This document shows positions 35,219 to 44,605 of a stretch of DNA of 64,000 nt, in pieces. This DNA comes from Archegozetes longisetosus (taxonomy: Eukaryota; Arthropoda; Arachnida; Sarcoptiformes; Trhypochthoniidae), in contig JAEMBT020000005.1 of NCBI GenBank assembly GCA_018873245.2, forward strand, positions 10,180,001 through 10,244,000, in the 5' to 3' direction. Position 1 is the stretch's first letter. Each line of letters begins with the position of its first letter. The position numbers and the translations under genes are program-made. The notes below the pieces were generated by a model that saw only the letters and a list, made by a program, of their open reading frames with translations, searched no databases and was not told where the DNA came from.

Positions 35219-35670
35219 CCCTTCGTCACAACTTAACTTTCGAAAACGTAAAATTAATTGTGGGGTAAAATGTTACCCAACGTTTTCCACCCTTTATATC
35301 TGTTTTAGGTTAGCCTGAATGCTTTCAAAATCAAGGTTAGCCCTTGTTTTCGAAGTTTAAATTTACTAATTAATTAATTTTTAGTTATTATTTGCTACAG
35401 CGTCATCAGCGGTTCAAATTGCTAGTAGCGACATTACAGCACTGCGATGTTAAGGGAAATTTCTGTCCTCAGCCAAACATGTTGCCAGAAAAAAAAATTT
35501 TAAAAATAGAGCTATAAGTCTAAATTAACCGGATTTTTTTTGTCATTCAAAGCCAGATATATGACCGAGGAATACCTGAATTCTCAAGAAGTAACGGCGT
35601 TTTGTTGATTTTTGCGAGATTTTTAAAGTCAAACTTGGAAAAATTTTATCCCACAGCTGTGACGAAGGGT
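35219..35670. mobile_element. TTAA-flanked (piggyBac-like) MITE, 452 bp
   Basis: Ends CCCTTCGTCACA and its exact inverse TGTGACGAAGGG are bordered by TTAA (35215-35218, 35671-35674). Like the element at 23634 it begins CCCTTCG and has TGTGGGGT or a variant just inside, but the interiors differ, so the two share mobilising ends rather than descent along their whole length. Confidence 0.78.
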
Positions 35671-36129
35671 TAAAAGAACTTTGAAAAAAATCTAAGACTA
35701 TTTACACATTTGATTCTCTTATCCAGTCACCATGTAATTTATTAAGAAATCTATAGAAATTGTAGTGATAAAACCATTTTTATCATACATTGTTCAAATT
35801 TGATGTCATCTTTCAGATTATAAAGTTCAATTATATTAAGTATATATTTTTTTCATTGAAAAATGGCTAAAAATTAGACTCACATTACATTTACTACTCT
35901 AAATAGAACTAAATGTTGAATCGTTGAACAAAGTGGTTTGAATGACTCTAAAGTCGAATTTTAAGGACGATTTGAAATTTTATGAATTCATTTGAAATTT
36001 TGATCTCTCATGATGTTATAATTCTTGGTTAATAGTTAAATTTTTTTTGAAATATTGATTCTTCATTTGTCACAAAATGTATTTATATTGAGCAAGTTAA
36101 TATTTTTAAGTGAAAAGCATATGATCCAG
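35671..36129. other. Intergenic, 3' flank of the EB-module gene
   Basis: No feature recognised; it probably includes the 3' UTR of the minus-strand gene that ends at 36130. Confidence 0.4.
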
Positions 36130-37296
36130 TCAGATTATTTCAATATCTGAATAATTAGGTGGAGGATCTGAATAATTAGGTGGAGAATTTGAATAATTAG
36201 GTGGAGAATCTGAATAATTAGGTGGAGAATCTGAATAATTAGGTGGAGAATCTAAATAATTAGGTGGAGAATCTGAATAATTAGGTGGAGAATCTGAATA
36301 ATTAGGTGGAGAATCTGAATAATTAGGCGGAAGATCCAAATGAATTTGTTGTATACAAGCAATGGTGGCTGATTGTATGGGTCGATTGATGTTAGGTACT
36401 GGCACCGATTGATGTTCCTGACGAGCCGTTTGATTAGATCGTAGAAGATTTCTCCTTTTTTCTTCTCTTTTAATAATAGTAGCAACCAAACTAATAACTA
36501 TCATAATGGAGGCTGATAATGGTATCCAAAACCAATTTGAATTGTTAGATTTGTATTTGGGTAAATCATTATAACCAAGAGTTGAATAAACAGGAATTGA
36601 GTAAGTAGGAGTTGAATAACCAGGAGTTGAATAACCAGGAGTTGAATAACCAGGAGTTGAATGACTAGAAGTTGAATAACCAGGAGTTGAATAACGAGTT
36701 GAATAACTAGGAATTGTGGTAGTTGATAATAATACGCATAGAAAGTCTAAAGAATTCTCCGTATAACCTTTGTTACACTTACAACTACCATTGATGCAAA
36801 CTCTGTTCTTATCATAACTTTGACATTTTTCATTGGAAGTGCACGAATATTTTTTACAAAATTGAACAACACTATCGAATTGGTAGTTAGGTTTACATTG
36901 ACAATGACCGCGAACACAAACCTGATTTAGATCACCATATATTGTGCATTGGGAGGAAGAACTACACAGACGAATTGTTGTCATGCAAAGTCTAGTTATA
37001 TGATCTATAGTATAATAGCTTTTGCATTGGCATTTACCACCACTACATATTTTTCTACTATCATATTGATTGCAGTCAATGTCTCGAATACAGGTTCCGT
37101 TGCGGCAAATATCATTTTTTTCATTACTTGCAACATTGAACTCACATTTGCAGTTATTATTGATGCACAAGCTATTTGGTTTACATTGATACGATAATTT
37201 ACACGATTCTGACAATTTCGAAGAATTATTCGGAACACAACTAATATTTTCAAAATGAATAAATATTATGATCGCGAAAATATTTGCGAATAACAT
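36130..37296 (-). CDS. Single-pass membrane protein: EB-type cysteine-rich ectodomain, PPNY-repeat tail
   Basis: This 388-residue protein is encoded in one exon. Residues 1-20 are a signal peptide ending before CVPNN. Residues 32-187 carry repeated cysteine pairs spaced like EB/EGF-like modules (for example RVCINGSCKCNKGY and KICSGGKCQCK). Residues about 196-243 are a Ser/Thr/Tyr/Pro-rich stalk of STPGY repeats, encoded by a 15-bp tandem DNA repeat. A membrane helix spans about 255-275 (WFWIPLSASIMIVISLVATI), followed by the stop-transfer KREEKRR. The cytoplasmic tail ends in nine PPNY motifs in 7-residue units (SPPNYSD) from 323 to 384, from a 21-bp tandem repeat. PPxY motifs bind WW domains such as those of Nedd4-type ubiquitin ligases. 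The arrangement suggests a surface receptor or adhesion/scavenger protein; the ligand is unknown. A TATA box lies about 82 bp upstream. Confidence 0.85.
   Translation of the reverse strand: MLFANIFAIIIFIHFENISCVPNNSSKLSESCKLSYQCKPNSLCINNNCKCEFNVASNEKNDICRNGTCIRDIDCNQYDSRKICSGGKCQCKSYYTIDHITRLCMTTIRLCSSSSQCTIYGDLNQVCVRGHCQCKPNYQFDSVVQFCKKYSCTSNEKCQSYDKNRVCINGSCKCNKGYTENSLDFLCVLLSTTTIPSYSTRYSTPGYSTSSHSTPGYSTPGYSTPGYSTPTYSIPVYSTLGYNDLPKYKSNNSNWFWIPLSASIMIVISLVATIIKREEKRRNLLRSNQTARQEHQSVPVPNINRPIQSATIACIQQIHLDLPPNYSDSPPNYSDSPPNYSDSPPNYLDSPPNYSDSPPNYSDSPPNYSNSPPNYSDPPPNYSDIEII
36148..36336. repeat. 21-bp tandem repeat encoding PPNY units
   Basis: Nine copies of TGAATAATTAGGTGGAGAATC or close variants, in frame with the minus-strand gene. 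Differences between units are few (for example L for S, N for D), indicating recent expansion or homogenisation. Copy number is likely to vary between individuals. Confidence 0.93.
36571..36712. repeat. 15-bp tandem repeat encoding the STPGY stalk
   Basis: Repeats of GGAGTTGAATAACCA and variants, in frame with the minus-strand gene, encode the extracellular Ser/Thr/Pro/Tyr-rich stalk. Confidence 0.85.
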
Positions 37297-37377
37297 CTCA
37301 CTAGTTCAGTATAAGACTTTTCTACGTGAAATGATTCTTATTAAAGAAAAATTCCATTCATTGATTGTTTTTACTTT

Positions 37378-37386
37378 CCTTTTATA
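37378..37386 (-). promoter_or_regulatory. TATA box of the EB-module gene
   Basis: TATAAAAGG on the minus strand, about 82 bp upstream of the ATG at 37296, leaving space for a start site near 37350 and a short leader. Confidence 0.6.
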
Positions 37387-37832
37387 GTTTCAATAAAAGT
37401 TTCTTGTGTTCAATCCATGAAATAATTAAATTTGACTCAGTTCGAGTTTATATATTGTTTTAGACGTCACAACAATATGCAAAGACACTGATAAAGTTGT
37501 TTTAATTGCTTAATGATGCCGGATATTTTTTTAAGCTGACGCATGATTTGAGTCTTATAACATAAAAACAAATTACCGTCTTACCGGGCTTTATATAACA
37601 TGTCACAATATCTCAAGAGAGGCAATTTTATAAAAGTATAATAAAAACTGCTTATTTTATGTAATTATATCTAGAGGTATAGTACACACGTACTATAACA
37701 TGTAATAATAGCTTAGATCACACCTATTACCAAAAAACATAAGTAAATAATAGAAAATATGTAATTTTTTAGCTTTTAATAATCGCTTATAACTACAAAT
37801 ATTAAACAATCAAGCTTTAACTTTGAAATACA
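37387..37832. other. Intergenic
   Basis: No gene. A small perfect palindrome (TATAGTAC ... GTACTATA) lies at about 37678-37698. The 3' end of the Tigger-like element should lie here but I could not find its inverted terminus. Confidence 0.4.
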
Positions 37833-39530
37833 TTAATCTAGAGCTTCGCAATCGTTTAGTTCATTGATATCTTGAGTTCTTTCAATTTCCATCTCTTCTT
37901 CAGCGTCAGTCAAACCTGTAGGTTCACTTTCTTCGTCATCGCCGGTATTACCAGAAGTAAAGATTCTCAGAAGTTTACGGTTATATTCGTTCTCATTACG
38001 TACTCCATTAAGTGTTATACCAGATGATATAAAGCGTTTTAATCAAATCAGCATTAATTTCGCGCCAAACCTGTCCAACCCACTCGACAATCATATCATA
38101 AGTAACTTTAGGTCTTACTTTGTAAGCTTAAACTTCTTATCTGCCTCTAACATCCAATTACTCCACAAATTGCAAAATTTAGTCTTAACTGTCCGATTGA
38201 TAGCAACATCAAGTGGCTGAATCAAAGGTGTCATACTCCCAGGTATTACACTTATTTCAGTTCCGTAATGTCGTTGAAAGTTTGCCTTAACTTTGGGTGT
38301 CATATGGGCTCTCGCAGAATCATGTATCAATAAAGTCTGACGCGTTCCATTATTAACAGCGTTACCGAAAAACCCATTCGGTCTGTTCTTCCATATGCTT
38401 GACATCCATTTGATCATTAAATCCTCGGTCATTGATCCACCTTTTGTCGCCTCAACTTTAACATTCTTTGGCCATTTAATACCTTTTCCCGGTTTTGGTG
38501 CTTTTTTCAAATTTTTAAATTTAATCATTGCATCACATTTCTTGCCGTCAGCTAAAACGCACAAAACAAGAGAAAATCGAAATTTTTCTTTTCCTGTAGT
38601 TTTGATTTTTACAGTATGGACTCATTTAAAATCATAAGTAGACTTTGACGGTGCATCGAAATAGAGTGCCATTTCGTCCATATTAGCTATAAATAGTTGA
38701 CGCTCACTATTTTCTTGTCGATTATTCTTTACCCACTCGTCGTTATAGTTGAAAAAACTATCCGCAAGTTCTCTCGCATTTTCTGGTATTTTCTGTCCAA
38801 TACTTGTTCCTCGTCTTAATACCACTTCATTTCTGCGCTTAAAGGCATAACGCCATCCATTTGATGCTTTGAATTCAATTTGACTCTCAATAGGGAGATT
38901 TTTGTTGATCTCATCTCTTGATTCAATACCAAATTTATAGATCTCTTCGTCATTAACTTGTTATCCTGCCTCTCTGTGTTCTTTAATTTTTTTGTGATGT
39001 CATTAAATCTATTTCAGGGTATTTAGCAAAATAAACCCCTTTATCTCTTCTCATAGCACGTCTTCTTTTAATACTAACTGAGCAGTCATCTTTCATTTGT
39101 CTTGATTTTGACTCATGTTTTAGCCATAATATAAACAATTGACGACTGACATGCTTTCCAAGAACACGTTTTGAATTTTTCGACGCTAAATAATTATTGT
39201 TTGATATCTCATTTCGCAAGTAATCGATTGCTTTCAGCTTGAATATAATTGTAAACGAAGATCGTTTTTGAGTTTGAGAGCTACTACTAGTTTGTGCTGA
39301 GTTTGGCATACCTTCTGACTGTGCTTCAGTCACTTCATCATTACTTATTACTATAGTTTTAATACTTTATAAGTTATATTTTAATTGAAAATAAATTGCT
39401 TTACGTTACCTGATATATGATCATTATTTTGTGATGATATGTCATCTAAATTATCTGATAATGATTCAAAATCCATATTAATTTCCCTTTCATTCAGAGG
39501 ATTAGAGTAAACAACTATTGTTTCTGTCAT
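37833..39530 (-). pseudogene. Tigger/pogo-type transposase gene with an intron, few disruptions
   Basis: Pogo/Tigger transposases combine CENP-B-type helix-turn-helix DNA binding with a DDE_1 catalytic domain. A first exon of 121 bases (39530-39410, MTETIVVYSNPLNEREINMD...) ends at GTAACG; a 58-59 bp intron (39409-39351) ends in CTATAG and the phase fits the second exon. The HTH part includes FKASNGWRYAFKRRN. Catalytic positions appear in ANMDEMALYFDAPSKST (first D), IHDSARAHMT (second) and TPLIQPLDVAINRTVK (third). The C-terminus (VTYDMIVEWVGQVWREI... then an acidic EEEMEIE tail) is in another frame and ends at 37833. Disruptions seen: a frameshift near 38988, stops near 38961 and 38622, and a frameshift near 38117. 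Terminal repeats were not found. It is a decayed but relatively young DNA transposon. Confidence 0.78.
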
Positions 39531-39672
39531 TTCACAATAATGATTTTTAGCGGCAATTTTTACTGATTTTACACTTTAGTTTGAACTTTAAAAACTAAGT
39601 TTACATTTTAGATCTGCAGGCTACAGTAAACCCCTGAATGAAAATCCCTAGTCAGGGATAATTAGGGAACCG

Positions 39673-40270
39673 GTGCGCACCCGTTGGGGCCAATGGATAA
39701 ACTCAGTCGAGTGGTACGGAAAGTATTTCGAGAGCTTTTGTCAATTCACATCTGAATTGGATTCAAAGGAATCAATTGCTATACAGAGAGCACAAGAATT
39801 GATTTCAACTGAAGAGTCTTATCTAATCTGTGATCTGAGTTATATTAATGCCAACTTTACTTGTCTTTCAAAATTAATTAAGCAATTGGAGGTTCAAGAA
39901 ATGCTTCTGTTCGATAGTCTTTATCTGATTGACTACTTTACAAGAAATGAAGGAATCAAAAGGAAATAATTCAAAAATAATTTTAGAGAAATTCAATTAT
40001 GCTTTAGAGAAAAACAAAGGACTCAAAAAAATTAGAGCTATTAATGCCATAATAAATGAGAATAAAGTGAAATCTTTTGATAATAATCTGACCCCTGAAG
40101 AGATGGCTATATTTAAATGGGCGCCGATCCCCACTTGTAATGTCGAAAGAAGTTTCTCAAGATATAAGTTTATACTTAATGACCGCCGTTATAATATATC
40201 TGAATCTCATTTAAAGTACTATTTTATTGTCAATTCCAACAGTGATTATCTCAAAGCTTGCGTACATTAA
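39673..40270 (+). pseudogene. hAT-family transposase, C-terminal part
   Basis: Two frames join near 39930-39965. The first (39673-39969) includes RTRWGQWINSVEWYGKYFES and blocks on alpha-helical spacing typical of the insertion domain. The second (39929-40270) ends in the hAT dimerisation region: MAIFKWAPIPTCNVERSFSR followed by YKFILNDRR and HLKYYFIVN, with the ERSFS hallmark. The N-terminal BED finger and first catalytic residues are missing. One frameshift separates the pieces. It is a fossil of a plain DNA transposon, interrupted downstream by the Tc1 at 40384. Confidence 0.75.
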
Positions 40271-40420
40271 AAATAATGTATATTTGTTTGACTTTCAATA
40301 CAATTTTAAAATTTATAACTAAATACGGTATTTTAATTATTCTAGTCTAAAACAAGTTATAAAAGCTTCTGATAATTATTATACAGGGTAAAAAATGATT
40401 TTCTCGTAGGCTAGAACAAA

Positions 40421-40878
40421 ATCAGTTGTATATTCTAATTTTACGTTAGAAAATACATTTAAAAAAGTTTAAATTTAAAAATCTAATAAACGTGTAACGT
40501 TGTTAACGAACGTTATTCTGTCAGTAAACCAACAAAATTTAATACAATCTGTTCTTAATCGCTTTTTCATACTATTTTCATTAATATCATTTGAAAAATA
40601 GTTGAAAATTAATGGCTGGATTAATTAATGATTCTGATGAGCAAAGATTCATCGATAGAATCAAATGCATTGCTTTTCGAGAGGCGAGAGAAAGCGGGGC
40701 TCAATTTATAACTCGAAAATGGATTGCAAGCAAATTAAAAAGAAGTGAGCGATGGATAAAAAACAATTGGAATAAAAGTGAACAAGAACGTTATGCAAGC
40801 TCAAGGCTCTCATACTGACTTTTAAAATAAACTCTTTTTAATGTAATTTTTAACGAAGGGTCAGAATATACAACCGAT
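40421..40878 (+). mobile_element. 458-bp element with helix-turn-helix ORF, inserted in the Tc1 arm
   Basis: The left end ATCAGTTGTATATTCTAATT and reversed right end ATCGGTTGTATATTCTGACC form inverted repeats that continue weakly for about 40 bp (ACGTTAGAAAATACATT / TCGTTAAAAATTACATT). It sits inside the left arm of the Tc1-like element, where the intact right arm shows the uninterrupted sequence. It carries only a short DNA-binding ORF, so it is a deletion derivative of a larger element. Confidence 0.65.
40612..40818 (+). CDS. Helix-turn-helix fragment of a Tc1-like transposase (68 aa)
   Basis: ATG at 40612 opens 68 codons. QFITRKWIASKLKRSERWIK followed by NNWNKS resembles the first DNA-binding helix bundle of a group of Tc1-type transposases (xVTxxWIAxxLKRSExFVxxNWNK). 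The reading frame ends at a natural-looking stop, without any catalytic domain. A stand-alone product could in principle bind the element's ends, but there is no sign that it is expressed. Confidence 0.5.
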   Translation: MAGLINDSDEQRFIDRIKCIAFREARESGAQFITRKWIASKLKRSERWIKNNWNKSEQERYASSRLSY

Positions 40879-41080
40879 TTTGCTCTAAGGTAGGCGACAA
40901 TAAAATTGACAAAACATATTTCACACTTTAAGGTGCAATTTTTCCTTATCCCATGTCCCCCGAGGGCTAAAACTAGTTAAAACTTGAAGACAAAAGTCCA
41001 GATAATAAAAATGCATGCATTATATGATTTAAAAAGTTGTAGTTTAGACGTGTAATCAACTGTTCTCTTTGGTGAGTATA

Positions 41081-42051
41081 ATGGAGCTTCAGAAGAGAAT
41101 CGCACTTCGAGTTCTCTTCGACAACGGGACCAAAGACCCTAAAACCATGGCCATCTTAACAGGCCCATCCTTAAAGACCTCCTATAGAAATTTGAAGAAG
41201 TTTGAAGCAGGAGAAGGACCAGAAAGAAGATCAGGATCAGGCCGCCCATCAAAGTTGAAGGAAAATGATAAGCGGAGGATTTCAATGCTGGCTGATCATC
41301 ATCCCAAATGGTCCGCCAGTAGAATTGGTGAATAGGCCAGATTACAGGGAACTCCAAAAGTGTCCCCTAGAACCGTTCAACGACACTTAAAAGTGGCCGG
41401 ATACCTAAAACTAGTACCACAAAAAGTGCCACTTTTAACCCCCTTTCAAAAGGCAAAGCGCGTGCAATGGACTAAAGACCACCTTGGCCTGGACTTTGAG
41501 AAGGTGGTCTTTAGTGACGAGAGTTACTTTCAGTTTTACCGAGTAACACAAAAGCAGTGGGGGAAATCAAGAAAAATGGCCCCAATTCCCAAATGGTCCC
41601 CGAAGATAATGGTATGGGGTGCCATTAGTATACGAGGGAATTCACCGCTGGTTATGGTCACAAATAACATGGACTCTATTTTATATCAAAATATTCTAGA
41701 GTCTAATTTGCTTCCAACTATGAAAGTCCTTTATCCTGATGGCTTTATCTTCCAGCAGGACATGGCCACACCCATACTTCAAAGTCAACTAAGAAGTTCT
41801 TCGCCGACAACAAGATTGAGGTTCTAGACTGGGTAGCCAACTCTCCAGACTTCAATCCCATTGAGAACATATGGTAAATAATGAAGAGAAGACTGGAGGC
41901 CATAGAACCGCGATCTGTGGCCGAATGGAAAGAACAGATACAACAAATTTGGGATGATTTAACTCACATACTTGTGGAGTCATTTATAAATTCCTTACCA
42001 AAGAGAATGAAAGAGTGTATTGAAAAGAAGGGGAATACAGTTAAGCACTAG
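41081..42051 (+). pseudogene. Tc1-type transposase (DDE), decayed
   Basis: The N-terminus (MELQKRIALRVLFDNGTKDP) opens the paired helix-turn-helix with the GSGRPSK linker motif; the second half reads SPRTVQRHLKVAGYL. Catalytic positions are VVFSDESYFQ (first D), FIFQQDMATP (second D) and NSPDFNPIENIW (E), compatible with DD34E spacing once the frame change near 41770 is allowed for. Visible damage: an in-frame TAG at 41333, the frame change near 41770, and a TAA after PIENIW near 41876. The protein ends EKKGNTVKH at 42051. Tc1 transposases cut at TA targets, consistent with the flanks. Confidence 0.85.
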
Positions 42052-42449
42052 TTATCGCTGTTTTAACTAAAGGGGATATGAGATCATATTTTAATTTTTT
42101 TATCACATTAATATCTGCTATGTCTTAAAAATAAATTCAAAAATAATTTTTGTCAATTTTGTTGTCGCGTACCTTATAATTTTTTTTGTTCTATGCTACG
42201 GAAAATCATTTTTTCTTATCCTGTATTACGTAAAAAATTTATGCAGAAGTTTATTTTTCTATTACAAGATAATATATTTTTATGATATATATTGGATGTT
42301 GGCAGAATAGTCCTTAGTTTATATTTCAATTAATTGTTATTTCAAACTGTGATTTGTAACTTCAATCAGTTTAAAACTCTTTAAAATATTTTATAAGGGG
42401 TCCAAAATTTTTTTGTCCCGCATTTAAAAGTTTTTGACTTGGTCACCCT

Positions 42450-44200
42450 ATTAAACCCTATACTTCTTTTATTGATTAAACGAAGCAATGGTACGATTAG
42501 GTAGATTTTTATATCTACGCATCTGACGCGAACAGGGTAGGTCTCATAGGTTACAAAGAAAAGAACATTTCCTAATTATGCTCTTAAGACATCTATACGA
42601 ATATCAAGTTTCAAACTAAAAATCGTTTTGGTTCACACAGTCTGATTTAGGTAAACATAGGTTAGTTCGGGTTAATTAAGGTTAAATCATGTTTTATACC
42701 CTTATTGTTTAAACCAAGCATAACTCTAAAACCTTGGAATACCTTTACCCTATTGCCGCTATATTTATAACATTACATCACCCTCATAATATTTGATTGA
42801 ATCCTGTGATGATAATTAAACATGATGACAATAAAATTTAGTCCTGTGAGGTAAAGCTAAGCTAAAGAAATACTATGTCTAATGTTAATTACAATAAAAC
42901 AGTTAAAAAGTACTTACAAAGATTTGATATGAACAACAGTTAGTTATCCAATGATAGAAAAAGTAATAAAGATTGAGCCCTTTTTCTTTTTTCGTTTAGC
43001 GTCTCTCGTAAATTAGTCCAAAGTAATTGTCAACTTACTTTTTGTGTAGAAATGTTTGTTTATTAAGAAGCAAAAATAATCAGAAAATGAGAAAAATTTA
43101 AGAAAAAGAAGATGTTATAAAAGATGTTAAAAATAGACGAATCGATAAAAAACTCACCATATAAAATGATAATTTAATTTAAATTTAAATTTTTTTGCAT
43201 TCTTAATCACAAAGCGTGAATAAAAATATTTCGAAGACTTGATTGACCTCTATCGGATAAATTTCAGTTTCGACAGAGTTTCAGAATATAGTTCGAGGCG
43301 GATGGGCTTCTCTCATGTACAAATGTATTTTCCAGAGGAAAATATTGAATTTTTTATATACTAAAATATTGTGGATATTACTTTTGAATTGTCATGTAAA
43401 ACCATATTTAAATAAATCTCGGACACTCAAAAATGGCCTGGTACATAATATCTCATCACTTACTTTGTCATTTTGTTTAATTATTGAGCAGTATTTTGTT
43501 TTAAGGCATTTAAGAGATCTAAACATTGAGCGAAAAGCCAAGACTTCAAATGAAACAAATTTTTTCCAATAATAAAAAAGGATTAAAACTTAATAATTGT
43601 TTTACGTGTATTCATAACTACTTTTACTTAATAGCTGAAAGGTTTAAAGTTAGCCTATAATCAGCCTAATTTTTAAATCCAAACTGGAAATCATGTTTAA
43701 GATCACAGATTTAAATTGTGAAATTTGAGATCTGACGGTTTTCAAGTTGAAAGCAATTTATGCTTGTTCAAAATGGGAAAAAATTCGAAACACTTATTAC
43801 TCATCTTAAGCAGAACATTAGTCTGCATATGGTAGAAGCTATAAACTAATAAATCTGCACGACTATCAAGTTCTTAGAGATTTAATTAGCTTGAGCTCTG
43901 ATTTTGACCACTTTAAAGGTCTTATATCAAGTTTACATCTTGCGAATTGAAGCCCTCAGAACTCAATGCGTGTCTGCTAGTGCGGCCAGAAATAAAAACT
44001 GAACTCTATTAGATTTTGTAAAACTTCAAAAAAGTTCCTGGAGATATCTTGGAGTTATTAATTTCTCATTTTTTGAAAATTCTTTGAATTCTTAACAATC
44101 GATTGAAAAATTAGTTTTGAAGTAAATTTCAGCCTTAACTAAGTTGATATTAATCCGATTTCTTTTGTCAGCCCATATCTTATTCATTAAACTGTGTTAA
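42450..44200. other. Intergenic
   Basis: No gene recognised. A plus-strand frame at 43315-43572 (85 codons) has no family resemblance that I can see and is probably chance. Confidence 0.45.
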
Positions 44201-44605
44201 TCCTAAAACGGTATTTCATGGGTCAAAATGACCCAAAGGTCTATAAAAATTGTTATAATTATTTAATGCAATTTCCAATGTTAATAGAACTAATGGTATT
44301 TTCAAATGAGTATATTTAGATAGTACTGAGCAATAAATCAACTATTTACAAATTTTATATTTAAATTTAATCGTTTTTAAAGTTAGTTCTATTTGAGTTT
44401 AGGCCATAAATTTGTATAAGAAAATAGTTTTCACTCAAACATTAAACTGATTACGTCAACGATGACGACACTAACAAAGTACAAAACACGCTAACTGTTA
44501 TATATCCTAACCCTTACGATAACATACTTTTCTAAATGAGTCGATGGGTCAAAAAAACCCTATTTTACTGGAATCGTTAGTCAAAACCGTTTTACCGTTT
44601 AAGGG
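44201..44605. mobile_element. TTAA-flanked MITE, about 405 bp
   Basis: The left end TCCTAAAACGGTATTTCATG and reversed right end CCCTTAAACGGTAAAACGGT are bordered by TTAA (44197-44200, 44606-44609). Subterminal GGGTCAAAATGACCC on the left and GGGTCAAAAAAACCC on the right are partial palindromes, as often seen in piggyBac-type ends. No ORF. Confidence 0.65.

Larger units (their letters stand above)
40384..42223 (+). mobile_element. Tc1-like element with both ends, itself interrupted
   Basis: The left end CAGGGTAAAAAATGATTTTC and reversed right end CAGGATAAGAAAAAATGATT are inverted, bordered by TA (40382-40383 and 42224-42225). Inner arm blocks (GGTAGGCGACAATAAAATTG near 40889; GGTACGCGACAACAAAATTG in the reversed right arm) also match. 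In the left arm these blocks are separated by a 458-bp insertion (40421-40878) absent from the right arm. Without it the element would be about 1.38 kb. Confidence 0.85.
39660..42449 (+). mobile_element. hAT element relic hosting nested insertions
   Basis: The left part carries hAT transposase C-terminal coding (39673-40270). After a 1.84-kb Tc1 insertion, the sequence continues to a hAT-like right end, GACTTGGTCACCCTA at about 42436-42450, resembling the CAGGGTGACCA... termini of hAT elements read in reverse. The left terminus is not identifiable (a CAGTAAACCCCTG motif at 39635 belongs to something else or is chance). The span is therefore an approximation. Confidence 0.5.

Noticed and set aside
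36148-36336. CRISPR-like array
   Set aside because: The repeat units are contiguous and in frame with a coding sequence, without spacers; this is a coding minisatellite in a eukaryotic gene.
39633-39660. CAGTAAACCCCTG as the terminus of the Tigger element
   Set aside because: It points the wrong way for the minus-strand transposase, and no inverted partner was found on the other side.
42640-42700. Interstitial telomere-like repeats (GGTTA/TTAGG variants)
   Set aside because: The copies are irregular and too few to support a telomeric TTAGG array.
43315-43572. 85-codon plus-strand frame
   Set aside because: No domain, repeat or neighbour supports it; composition equals the background.
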